Numbered from the stretch's first letter, positions 1 through 5,650 are shown. The stretch: 8,873 nucleotides of DNA from Candidatus Delongbacteria bacterium (GCA_028702975.1 JAQVNT010000055.1:1-8873), one strand, 5' to 3'. A program made the numbers and translations. The notes: generated by a model from the letters alone, not told the origin.

Positions 1-107
1 TTATCCGTAAGATAAAAAGGCAGGTTTCCCGCTTTCGCCTGTTCCGCAGATACTTCAATACCGAGAGTGTCTTTTATATATTTTTTCAATTCTTCGATCA
101 GCTTCAT
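1..107 (-). CDS. N-terminal fragment of an unrecognised protein, cut by the window edge
   Basis: Only about 35 codons are visible, beginning MKLIEELKKYIKDTLGIEV and running off the left edge. The start at 107 is supported by AGGA about five bases upstream (113-116) and by a good promoter further up (156-184). The visible part is a charged, probably helical segment followed by a loop with the motif LPFYLTD. A similar LPFFLxD motif occurs near the N-terminus of some MarR/HTH-type regulators, but this is a faint resemblance from memory and I give no function. The upstream region carries three or four palindromes, so the gene is probably tightly regulated, possibly by its own product. That it is a real gene start is fairly sure; its identity is not. 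Confidence 0.6.
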   Translation of the reverse strand, partial: MKLIEELKKYIKDTLGIEVSAEQAKAGNLPFYLTD

Positions 108-155
108 TTTATTCCTGTGTTAACAATCATAATGCACAATAACAATATGTCAGTT

Positions 156-167
156 AATATGCATATT
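156..167. promoter_or_regulatory. Perfect 12-bp palindrome overlapping the -10 box
   Basis: AATATGCATATT is its own reverse complement and covers the predicted -10 hexamer at 156-161. A protein bound here would block the promoter. It could also be chance in AT-rich DNA. The flanking near-repeats AATATGTCAG (144-153) and AATATGTCAA (175-184) add some structure. Confidence 0.3.
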
Positions 168-184
168 TATTGTTAATATGTCAA
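156..184 (-). promoter_or_regulatory. Predicted sigma70-type promoter for the gene starting at 107
   Basis: On the minus strand a perfect -35 box TTGACA (184-179) is followed by a 17-base spacer and CATATT (161-156), which matches the -10 consensus at four of six positions. It lies about 50 bases upstream of the start codon at 107. A perfect 12-bp palindrome overlaps the -10 box, which suggests repressor control. Confidence 0.55.
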
Positions 185-199
185 GGGTTTTCTCAGACC

Positions 200-214
200 G
201 TGACAATTTGTCAC
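200..214. promoter_or_regulatory. Palindromic operator-like site GTGACAA-T-TTGTCAC
   Basis: The 15-bp sequence has two perfect 7-bp arms around one central base, and lies 16 bp upstream of the -35 box of the predicted promoter at 156-184. A closely related site, GACAA-T-TTGTC, recurs at 308-324. Two copies of one dyad beside a promoter suggest binding sites for a dimeric regulator. The protein is unknown. Confidence 0.45.
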
Positions 215-228
215 ACTTTCATTTTTCA

Positions 229-251
229 GTTGACTTCAAATTGTAGTCAAC
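229..251. promoter_or_regulatory. Inverted repeat GTTGACT ... AGTCAAC
   Basis: Perfect 7-bp arms (229-235 and 245-251) flank a 9-base centre. The site lies between the two GACAA/TTGTC dyads at 200-214 and 308-324. The arms share the TGAC/GTCA core with them, so it may be a third and differently spaced site for the same regulator, or a small RNA hairpin. Confidence 0.35.
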
Positions 252-307
252 TCAAAACCATATTGTGCATCTCCACAAAATGGTACAATACTCATTCTAT
301 TTCAATC

Positions 308-324
308 ATTGACAATTTGTCGAT
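308..324. promoter_or_regulatory. Second GACAA-T-TTGTC palindrome
   Basis: The 11-bp core GACAA-T-TTGTC is perfectly palindromic, and the outer AT/AT pair extends the symmetry with one mismatch between. It repeats the core of the site at 200-214, about 108 bp away. It is therefore likely to be a second binding site for the same protein. Confidence 0.4.
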
Positions 325-402
325 AGTTCAAAAGGGTAGCGGCAAATTGCCCCCTCCCTTTTTATTCTTTCTGTGAACTTTTCTGTGAACTATCCATATC
401 TT

Positions 403-429
403 CTATTTTTCTGCAATTTCTTTTCCCAT
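403..429 (-). other. Mini-ORF MGKEIAEK sharing the repeat's start region
   Basis: The bases around the start read GGGAAATGAAATGGGAAAAG on the minus strand, nearly the same as the start region of the 100-bp repeats A, B and C. Translation gives MGKEIAEK and then TAG. It looks like a remnant of a fourth BRO-type gene start, not a functional gene. The upstream palindrome and inverted repeat of the full repeat are absent. Confidence 0.3.
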
Positions 430-454
430 TTCATTTCCCAGCCTTTTTTCTTTC

Positions 455-476
455 AGTCACATCCCTATCACATCGA
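455..476. repeat. Direct repeat, copy 1
   Basis: This 22-base stretch, beginning agtcacatccct, matches 521-542 at 19 of 22 positions. The two lie 66 bp apart, just downstream of the BRO-N gene. They may be a tandem binding site or the remains of a small duplication. Confidence 0.35.
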
Positions 477-520
477 ATTAGCTACAGAATTCAGTTGAAA
501 ACTACAAAATTCCGGAGTTT

Positions 521-542
521 AGTCACATCCCTGTTACATGGA
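521..542. repeat. Direct repeat, copy 2
   Basis: This is the partner of the copy at 455-476 (19 of 22 bases identical). It ends ten bases before the stop codon of the BRO-N gene at 552. Confidence 0.35.
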
Positions 543-551
543 TTTGCCTTT

Positions 552-1052
552 TCACTTTTTCTCTTTCAGCTTCTTCTTGATCGTATTTTCAAGGATTTGC
601 TTCGCATTTGATTCTGACACAACTTTCTTGCCTGACTTTTCCTCTATCTCTTTGCGGGCATTACCGGCAATAGTTCCGCCCTGCTTTGCTATCTCGCGAT
701 TTTTTTCAAAAGTATCAGGCTTCTTTGCCAGCCATCTTTTGAACGGTTCAGCTTTTGGGGAGGGGATAGACTGAATAAGCCTAAACAGCTGCTCGGTATC
801 AGCAACATCGGTTATTCTCATCTTACCATCATCAGCTTGCATTTTCAACTGTCCGATTTTTTCGGACAGTTCACTTCCCTCATTTGCTAATTTAGCTTTA
901 AGATCGCTCCAATACTTCCGCGGACGGTCAGTTTCAGTCAGCACTTCTATCACATCAACAATGGAAAAATACCATTTATCCTCTTCTTCGTTCCAGACCG
1001 ACCTGATTTTTTTTGACTCAAACAATTTTACGCTACTCATTTCTTTTCCCAT
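552..1052 (-). CDS. BRO-N domain protein (phage antirepressor-like), short form lacking the central region
   Basis: The 166-residue product begins with a BRO-N domain at about residues 8-108, recognisable from the W20/WYF27-29 strand, DVIEVL (33-38), DVADTEQL (82-89) and the conserved SIPSPKAEPFKRWLA (95-109). Full-length relatives, including the paralogue at 2173-3018, continue with VGYER and a central helical region of about 110 residues. Here the N-terminal block jumps at residues 110/111 directly to KPDTFEKN and the C-terminal block GGTIAGNARKEIEE. About 117 residues are missing, with the frame preserved. BRO-N proteins are typical of phages and mobile DNA and are thought to bind DNA or act as antirepressors; the role here is unknown. 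The start at 1052 has GGGAG eight bases upstream, within repeat copy A. A start at 1040 (MSSVK) is also possible. Confidence 0.85.
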   Translation of the reverse strand: MGKEMSSVKLFESKKIRSVWNEEEDKWYFSIVDVIEVLTETDRPRKYWSDLKAKLANEGSELSEKIGQLKMQADDGKMRITDVADTEQLFRLIQSIPSPKAEPFKRWLAKKPDTFEKNREIAKQGGTIAGNARKEIEEKSGKKVVSESNAKQILENTIKKKLKEKK

Positions 1053-1143
1053 TTCATTTTCTCCCGCTAAATTACTCTTTTATCTTAACAAGAGCAATAT
1101 AACAATAGACCCGTGTCAAATCGTAACACGCCTTAATCTTTTT
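1041..1143 (-). repeat. ~100-bp leader repeat, copy A (upstream of the short BRO-N gene)
   Basis: On the minus strand this copy holds a dyad (1112-1130, arms CGTGT/ACACG; one arm diverged from copy B), a conserved inverted repeat with CTCTT/AAGAG arms (1075-1094), the Shine-Dalgarno GGGAG (1061-1065), and the start and first codons MGKE. Copies B (3007-3110) and C (8004-8106) match over nearly the whole length with few differences. It begins right after the TPR-like gene ends at 1155. Confidence 0.85.
1112..1130. promoter_or_regulatory. Dyad in repeat A, imperfect TGTCA/TGACA operator-like site
   Basis: The plus strand reads CGTGTCAAATCGTAACACG. The outer five bases of each arm pair, and one base is changed from the perfect form seen in copy B. 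On the minus strand the conserved arm contains TTGACA, which could be a -35 box, but I cannot find a well-spaced -10. The site may be an operator for a BRO-N protein (inference). Confidence 0.4.
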
Positions 1144-1154
1144 CCCATTTTATT

Positions 1155-1631
1155 TTAACACATTCCGTTCCAGGGCTCTGCATTGAGATCATCGAGAAAT
1201 ATTTTTCTGTCTTCTTCGCCTTCTATTTTCTCGCCGGTTTCTTTAGCCAGTTTGATATATTTTTCTGTTTCTGTTTTATCACCTTTCAAAGCATACGCTC
1301 TTGCAACAGCCTCATAAGAATAAGCAAGATCGAAACCTTTCAGATCAAGTTCTTCAGTCAGCTTTCTGCAATTTTCAGCATGTTCCAGCGCTTTATCGGC
1401 TTTATTCAGCACGGCGTAAACATGGGAGATCATCCATTCACCCCGTTGAGCGTTCACAGGCTGATAATTCGGAGAATTATACCAGTGAAATAATGATGCT
1501 TTGGCGAATGCGATCATTCTGTTGCTGTCGTTCTGATCCCTGTCGGTTTTACCGAGCAGATTCCATACCTGCATATTGAGTTCTATTCCCATGTAATGGT
1601 GAATATTCGGATCGAGTTCATGTTTTTCCAT
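1155..1631 (-). CDS. Conserved TPR-like helical protein of unknown function
   Basis: The 158-residue protein is predicted to be soluble and all-helical, with no signal peptide. The start MEKHELDPNIHHYMGIELNMQ is followed by a WNLLGKTDR segment. Next come paired helices with TPR-like character: RGEWMISHVYAVLNKADKALEHAENC (residues about 64-89) and FDLAYSYEAVARAYALKGDKTETEKYIKLA (about 100-129). I recall similar bacterial proteins with a HxxxxxELNxxxWxLL start and an RGEWxISxVYAVL block, usually annotated only as hypothetical. The start at 1631 has AGGAG about seven bases upstream. It follows trmO by 24 bases and is probably co-transcribed with it. No enzyme function can be read from the sequence; a protein-interaction role is likely. 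Confidence 0.8.
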   Translation of the reverse strand: MEKHELDPNIHHYMGIELNMQVWNLLGKTDRDQNDSNRMIAFAKASLFHWYNSPNYQPVNAQRGEWMISHVYAVLNKADKALEHAENCRKLTEELDLKGFDLAYSYEAVARAYALKGDKTETEKYIKLAKETGEKIEGEEDRKIFLDDLNAEPWNGMC

Positions 1632-1655
1632 GCTTTATCTCCTATGATTATTTAA

Positions 1656-2141
1656 TTATTTAAATCTACCGTCCGATCTCGCCTCATCCGATCTTTCGTA
1701 TATCTCTGACAGCCAGCCCGAAAGCGCATCCTTTCTGTCATCGAATCCGGGCACATAAGGTTTTATATCAAGAAGCGGGGTTCCGTCGAGCATATCCACA
1801 TCCTCGATAAACAGCCTGTTCCCTTCGACTTTTACCAGCTTAACTATTGATAAGCCTATTGAATTGGGCCGCTTCGGCGCTCTTGTGGAAAACACTCCCC
1901 GAAGCTTTTCTTCAAGAAAAGGTTTTACGATAAGCGAATATCCTTCAGACTTGTGAAAATAATACAGCAGGATAATGTGTGAAAATCCGTCAATATCTTT
2001 GAGCCCGTCAGTTAATTCAGGCGCTATCTCAACAGTTCCGGCAATACCTTTACCACCGTGCGACTGGATGGGTATATTCTCTGTGCTTTTGAACGGGGAA
2101 TGAATTATCCCGATCGGTTTGAATTCTATTACTTCAGTCAT
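1656..2141 (-). CDS. trmO: TrmO/TsaA-family tRNA methyltransferase
   Basis: The 161-residue protein has the TsaA-like beta-barrel signature: PIGIIHSPF (residues 9-17), GTVEIAPEL (35-43), STRAPKRPNSIGLS (85-98) and LDGTPLLDIKPYVPGFD (118-134). In E. coli, TrmO uses S-adenosylmethionine to methylate N6 of t6A at position 37 of certain tRNAs. This protein is shorter than the E. coli one (about 235 residues) and lacks its C-terminal domain, like many single-domain homologues, so the exact substrate is uncertain. I chose the start at 2141 because GGGAGG lies four bases upstream (2146-2151). An upstream in-frame ATG at 2171 would add ten residues without a good ribosome site. The gene begins 31 bases after the original BRO-N stop codon and precedes the TPR-like gene, so it probably sits in a housekeeping pair beside accessory DNA. 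Confidence 0.9.
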   Translation of the reverse strand: MTEVIEFKPIGIIHSPFKSTENIPIQSHGGKGIAGTVEIAPELTDGLKDIDGFSHIILLYYFHKSEGYSLIVKPFLEEKLRGVFSTRAPKRPNSIGLSIVKLVKVEGNRLFIEDVDMLDGTPLLDIKPYVPGFDDRKDALSGWLSEIYERSDEARSDGRFK

Positions 2142-2172
2142 AATACCTCCCGCAGTCGTAAACTTTTTCATT

Positions 2173-3018
2173 TCACTTTTTCCCTTTCAGCCTCTTAACT
2201 TTCTCAGGCGCATCGAGATAATTATCCTTTGCAACTATAGGTTCTCCGATCTTCTTTTCAAGGTCTTTTCTTGCGCTTCCTGCGACTTCTCCGCCCAGTT
2301 TTGCAGCTGTTTTATTCTCAATAAACCCCTGAGCATCCTTAACTCATGCGATCTTTGTCGTTGAAGCTTCACCGAGCATGGTAAATATAAGTTCAAGATC
2401 AGTCATATGATCTCTTAAATTCTCTTTTTCCAACCCTTTAAACTCTCTATATTCGGCAGGAGTCATACCGAAAGTTGCCTGCGATATCTCAGCAGTCAGA
2501 ATTGAATATTCTCTTTCACCTTCTACGCCTCTTTTATCCCATTCGCCTGTCAACTCGTCCCTGACAGAAATCCCTCTCATTCTTTTTTCGATCCATTCAT
2601 CACTGTAACCCTTCGCACGGTAGATCTCTCTCATCCTCTTTGCCGCAAGTTCGGGATCTTCAATTTCCTGAATCCTCTCATAACCTACTTTTGCCAGCCA
2701 TCTTTTGAACGGTTCAGCTTTAGGGGAGGGGATAGATTGAATTATTCTGAAGATGCTTTCTGTATTTGCACAAAGAATTTTTTGAGCCCCACCAATTGTC
2801 TCGATTAAAAGGGTATGTACAATTTGTACCCACCCTTTTTGTAGCTCGGGATCGCGAAGTTTCATTCTTTGAATGTATTGCTTTGGATCTTTCGAATCAA
2901 TCAACGCCAACACAACATCCTCAACCACAAACCACCATTCCCCCTCATGGAAAGTTTTCCTGATCTCTTTGTTTTCGAAAACAGCTATTCTGTTTTCCGC
3001 GTTCATTTCTTTTCCCAT
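2173..3018 (-). pseudogene. Full-length BRO-N protein gene interrupted by one in-frame TGA
   Basis: From the start at 3018 the frame encodes 224 residues. These comprise a BRO-N domain (about 10-110) with the block SIPSPKAEPFKRWLAK, then a central helical region (VGYER 111-115, AKGYSDEWIEKRM, LTGEWDKRGV, EYSILTAEISQATFGM, LEKENLRDHMTDLELI). Translation then meets TGA at 2344-2346 after TTKIA. The same frame continues without another stop for 56 codons (VKDAQGFIENKTAAKLGGEVAG...) to TGA at 2173-2175. This supplies the C-terminal block expected in the family. The family usually has a charged residue at the stop position, so a CGA-to-TGA change is a simple cause. The 5' end lies in repeat copy B. 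A product truncated after residue 224 may still be made. The paralogue at 552-1052 shares about 54 nearly identical bases (roughly 2690-2752 against 723-776), so duplication was fairly recent or conversion occurs. Confidence 0.85.
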
Positions 3019-3110
3019 TTCTTTTTCTCCGGTTAAATTACTCTTTTATCTTAACAAGAGCAAGATAACAAGCACCCCGTGTCAAATCGTGACACGCCTT
3101 AAACTTTTTT
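3007..3110 (-). repeat. ~100-bp leader repeat, copy B (upstream of the interrupted BRO-N gene)
   Basis: This copy contains the perfect palindrome at 3078-3096, the CTCTT/AAGAG inverted repeat at 3041-3060, a CCGGAG ribosome site at 3027-3032, and the MGKE start codons. It begins about ten bases after the lipoprotein stop codon at 3121. It is closest to copy A in the gene-proximal half and has the best-preserved dyad of the three. Confidence 0.85.
3078..3096. promoter_or_regulatory. Perfect 7-bp-arm palindrome in repeat B
   Basis: CGTGTCA-AATCG-TGACACG has two perfect 7-bp arms and a 5-bp centre. Position and conservation upstream of a DNA-binding-type gene suggest an operator. Read on the plus strand it is followed after nine bases by a T-run, so a weak terminator in that direction cannot be excluded. 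Confidence 0.45.
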
Positions 3111-3120
3111 CAACTTATTT

Positions 3121-3876
3121 TCATTTCTCTTCAATTATAATATCATCTTCCTCTTTCAAAATGATCTTGATCTCTTCATTTTCACCTAATAGATCTAATG
3201 AATCAATATAGGCATTCTCATATCCGTCTTTTACTGCCCACAGCCTTACATAATCTGCGAATCTGACATCACCGCTTAAACCGCCAACATCATATTCACC
3301 TACATAATCATATATCTGTTCCAGAGGATCAAAGCTGAACCGGCCCTCAGGATCAGTTTCTGCTAGATATTCCAGTTCATTTTCTTCTACACCATCATAA
3401 TTATAGCATATCATGTGTTCTATATACCTAGCTAGTGAATCATTGAAAGTCAGTACACTTTCGTATACACCGTTGAGAACATATTTTTCGTCACTATTTT
3501 TGAGTGTCCAGGAAACATTTAGAAATAATGGAAATCCAGGAGCTGGAGACATAATTCTGTCAACTAATACTCTAACAGTATCTTTCGTATAATAATCTTT
3601 TATTATCAGACCAACATGAGCTGTATCGTATACAGCAAATCCTAACATCAGTGCAGCATATCTGCTAGTAGGATTAAGAATATCTGATACACCGGTTGAA
3701 TCAAACACCTCTCTATAATATGAAGCAACTATCTTAGCGCCAGAGATCGGATTTCCGAGAGTATCGACAACGAACCAGTTATTTTGTTCACTTGATACAG
3801 GATCATCATCTTTGGTGCAGGAAACAAGTAACAGAATTGATGATAGGATCAACAGAACACTTAGTATGTTTTTCAT
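3121..3876 (-). CDS. Predicted lipoprotein with a carboxypeptidase-regulatory-like N-terminal module
   Basis: The 251-residue product starts with a lysine and a hydrophobic stretch ending in the lipobox LVSC (residues 17-20). Lipid attachment at C20 is therefore expected, followed by an acidic linker (DDD 23-25). Residues about 34-80 contain FVVDTLGNPISGAKI, the usual 'D..GNPI.GA.V' opening of carboxypeptidase-regulatory-like/SusD-associated beta-sandwich domains. The rest is rich in beta-prone and acidic residues, has no catalytic motif I recognise, and ends with an acidic tail EEDDIIIEEK. The start at 3876 has GAGG five bases upstream within GAGGTAAGA, the same leader used by the FN3 gene at 5576. 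The protein is probably anchored in a membrane facing the periplasm or cell surface. Its function is unknown. Confidence 0.8.
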   Translation of the reverse strand: MKNILSVLLILSSILLLVSCTKDDDPVSSEQNNWFVVDTLGNPISGAKIVASYYREVFDSTGVSDILNPTSRYAALMLGFAVYDTAHVGLIIKDYYTKDTVRVLVDRIMSPAPGFPLFLNVSWTLKNSDEKYVLNGVYESVLTFNDSLARYIEHMICYNYDGVEENELEYLAETDPEGRFSFDPLEQIYDYVGEYDVGGLSGDVRFADYVRLWAVKDGYENAYIDSLDLLGENEEIKIILKEEDDIIIEEK

Positions 3877-3921
3877 TCTTACCTCGACATTTTACTTTTA
3901 ATTAGATTTTTATAGCTCGCA

Positions 3922-3943
3922 TTAAGTAACATTGACGGCCTCT
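3922..3943 (-). repeat. Short shared start-region motif, copy 1
   Basis: On the minus strand it reads GAGGCCGTCAATGTTACTTAA. It matches 5758-5779 at 19 of 22 positions and includes a ribosome site plus ATG (3932). The ATG opens a 17-codon ORF that ends at 3879, two bases before the lipoprotein start. It lies just past the broken DUF4268 fragment and may mark a recombination edge. Confidence 0.3.
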
Positions 3944-3958
3944 ATTATTTTAATTTCA

Positions 3959-4129
3959 CTATCCCTTCCCCCACTCATTCAACTTCTTTACCGGATTTTT
4001 AAATGCTTCGTACATTCTTTGCGATGCATCAACAAGAAACTTTATCATTTTACTCCAATCGTCCTTATCGAAAACATTTACATCTGTTAGCCTTCCCCTA
4101 CGGGTTATTGGTATGCTTATCCATTGTAA
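3959..4129 (-). pseudogene. 3'-terminal fragment of a DUF4268 gene (duplicate of the gene at 8096)
   Basis: Reading from about 4090, the frame gives LTDVNVFDKDDWSKMIKFLV and then DASQRMYEAFKNPVKKLNEWGKG, ending in TAG. The intact gene at 8096 ends VFDKDDWSKMIKFLVDASER, then MYNAFKNPVKKLKKD. The DNA between about 3972 and 4085 is close to identical to 8106-8220. Further upstream the match decays, but the frame stays open to 4127 and includes LQW, which can be aligned with LIW in the intact protein. A TGA at 4136-4138 closes the frame, and no start codon or ribosome site fits. This is a decayed partial copy. It shows that the DUF4268 neighbourhood was duplicated or moved within about 4 kb. Confidence 0.8.
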
Positions 4130-4155
4130 ATTACTTCAACCCAAAATACCTAAAA

Positions 4156-5079
4156 TCAAGGAGTTCTTGCTAATCGAAACCCACAACTGTCGACCGTAGG
4201 GTATGAGAAACCGAAGAACGGAATGAAGCTCGTGCGAATTGAAACCCGACAATTCCATGCATAGCTGTACCAGAAACCATCCCGCAGTACTCTTTCGGTA
4301 CCGGTGGTAGGTCCGGTAGGATTAGTTTGTGCATCACTCGTATATGCACCAAACCAGTCCCAGCACCATTCTCTTGTATTTCCGCTCATATCATATAAAC
4401 CAAGTTGATTAGCCACTTTTGTTCCGACAGGTTTATAACCCCACGGATCATTGTTTCCATCATACCATGCAACATCGTCTATGATATCACTTCCACTGTA
4501 AAGATAATTATCCGCATTATGAGTTCCGCCCCGCGCAGCATATTCCCATTCAGCTTCTGTAGGTAGCCTGTAACCATTTGCACTCCAGTTACAGATCGCA
4601 GCATCCCATGTTGAATTCGGGCTTTCAGGCACAGCTCCCCAATTATCAGGATCAGTAGAACCGCTTATTGTGTAGCACGGAGTTAGTCCTTCTGCCATAC
4701 TTCTCAAGTTACAATATTTTATTATCTCAAACCAGCTGACATCAAAAGCCGGATTTTTGTCACCCGTTCCGTCACTCCAATCTTTATCAGGCATATACTG
4801 CGTCCATTCAGCCTGTGTGACTTCAGCAGTTCCCATATAAAAATCACTTACCGTTACGCTGTGTAAAGGTAATTCATCCGAATTCCACACATTAAAATGA
4901 TCACCCATCTGGTATGTACCACCTTCGACAAGTGCAAATTCAACAGGTATAATTTCAATATTATTTATTTGTCTAAAATCAATCTCCAAACTTGGAGTTC
5001 CATCACTGTAATCTATGTGAAGCTTACCAGCAAAGCAAAGTGATACTGTTATTAGTAGAAATGTGTATAAGTTTTTCAT
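4156..5079 (-). CDS. Secreted FGE-sulfatase (SUMF1)-like protein
   Basis: The 307-residue protein has a signal peptide (residues 1-17, cleavage near FA/GK). A short module HIDYSDGTPSLEIDFRQINN (about 21-40) follows, then a formylglycine-generating-enzyme-like domain from about 46 to the end. Its hallmarks are VEGGTYQMGD (51-60), AEVTQAEW (85-92), GYRLPTEAEWEYAARGG (169-185), LGLYDMSGNTREWCWDW (226-242) and CGFRLAR (299-305). True formylglycine-generating enzymes use two cysteines five residues apart. Here C277 is kept but the other position is S272, and the usual RGGSW is RDGFW (266-270). Sulfatase activation is therefore unlikely, and a structural or ligand-binding role is more plausible. 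GAGG lies about eight bases before the start at 5079. The gene follows the FN3 gene by 23 bases and is probably co-transcribed with it. Confidence 0.9.
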   Translation of the reverse strand: MKNLYTFLLITVSLCFAGKLHIDYSDGTPSLEIDFRQINNIEIIPVEFALVEGGTYQMGDHFNVWNSDELPLHSVTVSDFYMGTAEVTQAEWTQYMPDKDWSDGTGDKNPAFDVSWFEIIKYCNLRSMAEGLTPCYTISGSTDPDNWGAVPESPNSTWDAAICNWSANGYRLPTEAEWEYAARGGTHNADNYLYSGSDIIDDVAWYDGNNDPWGYKPVGTKVANQLGLYDMSGNTREWCWDWFGAYTSDAQTNPTGPTTGTERVLRDGFWYSYAWNCRVSIRTSFIPFFGFSYPTVDSCGFRLARTP

Positions 5080-5102
5080 TATATATTCCTCATTGTGTGA
5101 TT

Positions 5103-5576
5103 TTATTGTGAGAACCGAGCTTTTATCATATAGAAATACTTATCACCTGAAAGTATGTTGGTATCCTGATAATCTCTGCGGGTAGTGGTGTCAATTTTTA
5201 AAAATCCCGTGTATGGACCAATTTCGGAACGATATATCAAATACTCTGTCGCATAATCAACATAATCCCATCTAAGTATTACATCTGATGAACTCGACAT
5301 AATCTGTAGGTTTTGCGGTGCACCAAGAAAAGGAATAAAGTCGGAAAATCTCAACTTATCTACAGTATTTATACTGTCATTATGCATTGTCCCGTCCGCA
5401 TTATTTACTCTGATAACATCACCGACATCATAATCCACAAATGTTAGCTTCTCAATAGTACTGACCTCAAAATCCTGAGATGTACCATCAACATAATTGA
5501 TCCGCATCAAGTCACCAGCGAATAGTAATGCTGACATTGCAGCGATCATAAACATCATCACAATCCGATTTTTCAT
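5103..5576 (-). CDS. Secreted protein with two DGT modules and a fibronectin type III domain
   Basis: The 157-residue product has an N-terminal signal peptide (residues 1-20, cleavage near FA/GD). Two copies of a short beta module follow: LMRINYVDGTSQDFEVSTIE with KLTF (23-46), and VIRVNNADGTMHNDSINTVD with KLRF (54-77). Residues about 84-157 form a fibronectin III domain, starting APQNLQI with the strand DVILRWDYVDYATEYLIYRS and ending YFYMIKARFSQ. Such domains bind or space other proteins outside the cell; no enzyme motif is present. The start at 5576 has GAGG followed by TAAGA, as for the lipoprotein at 3876. The next gene also opens with a signal peptide and a DGT module, so the two probably act at the cell envelope together. 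Confidence 0.85.
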   Translation of the reverse strand: MKNRIVMMFMIAAMSALLFAGDLMRINYVDGTSQDFEVSTIEKLTFVDYDVGDVIRVNNADGTMHNDSINTVDKLRFSDFIPFLGAPQNLQIMSSSSDVILRWDYVDYATEYLIYRSEIGPYTGFLKIDTTTRRDYQDTNILSGDKYFYMIKARFSQ

Positions 5577-5589
5577 TCTTACCTCTGAC

Positions 5590-5610
5590 TTCTAATTTCT
5601 AATTTCTGAC
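5590..5610. repeat. Short heptamer tandem repeat TTCTAAT
   Basis: Three heptamer units (ttctaat, ttctaat, ttctgac) lie just upstream of the FN3 gene start. The period of seven is shared with the different repeat at 5651-5678. It may lie within the 5' leader of the FN3 transcript. Confidence 0.5.
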
Positions 5611-5650
5611 TTTAATATTCCAACCCAAACTCCACGAATCCATGAGCCAG

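Larger units (their letters stand above)
108..551. other. 444-bp non-coding regulatory region
   Basis: I find no convincing gene here. The plus-strand reading frame at 170-376 has low-complexity, membrane-free content, no ribosome site and no family resemblance, so I treat it as chance. The stretch holds the promoter and palindromes described separately, a direct repeat pair at 455-476 and 521-542, an 11-base repeat ctacaRaattc at 482-492 and 502-512, and a mini-ORF at 403-429 that starts with the same MGKE codons as the two BRO genes. The half nearest 551 is the 3' flank of the BRO-N gene. Confidence 0.6.

Noticed and set aside
170..376. Plus-strand 68-codon ORF
   Set aside because: No ribosome site or family resemblance. 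It runs across several palindromes and a strong minus-strand promoter region, so it is most likely chance.
538..774. Plus-strand ORFs opposite the BRO-N genes, the leader repeats and the DUF4268 gene (for example 538-774, 961-1158, 2873-3211, 7810-8118)
   Set aside because: They lie antisense to well-recognised genes or repeats and have skewed Phe/Ser/Leu-rich composition typical of shadow frames. None has a convincing start.
1112..1130. TTGACA in the repeat palindrome as a confident promoter -35 box
   Set aside because: No -10 hexamer lies 16-18 bases downstream in any copy; the nearest TATATT/TATCTT is only 12 bases away. A promoter is possible but not supported.
2344..2346. Recoding of TGA as an amino acid (UGA-Gly or selenocysteine) in the BRO-N gene
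   Set aside because: Several other genes here (FGE-like at 4156, PIN at 6166, short BRO-N at 552) end normally in TGA, and I see no selenocysteine-type stem after the codon. A simple nonsense mutation is the better explanation.
3078..3110. Rho-independent terminator formed by the repeat B palindrome
   Set aside because: All genes are on the minus strand, where no T-run follows the stem. Only the plus-strand reading has a distant T-rich stretch. An operator fits better.
4170..4352. Minus-strand 60-codon ORF inside the FGE-like gene
   Set aside because: It is a shifted frame within the well-supported FGE domain and has no independent ribosome site.
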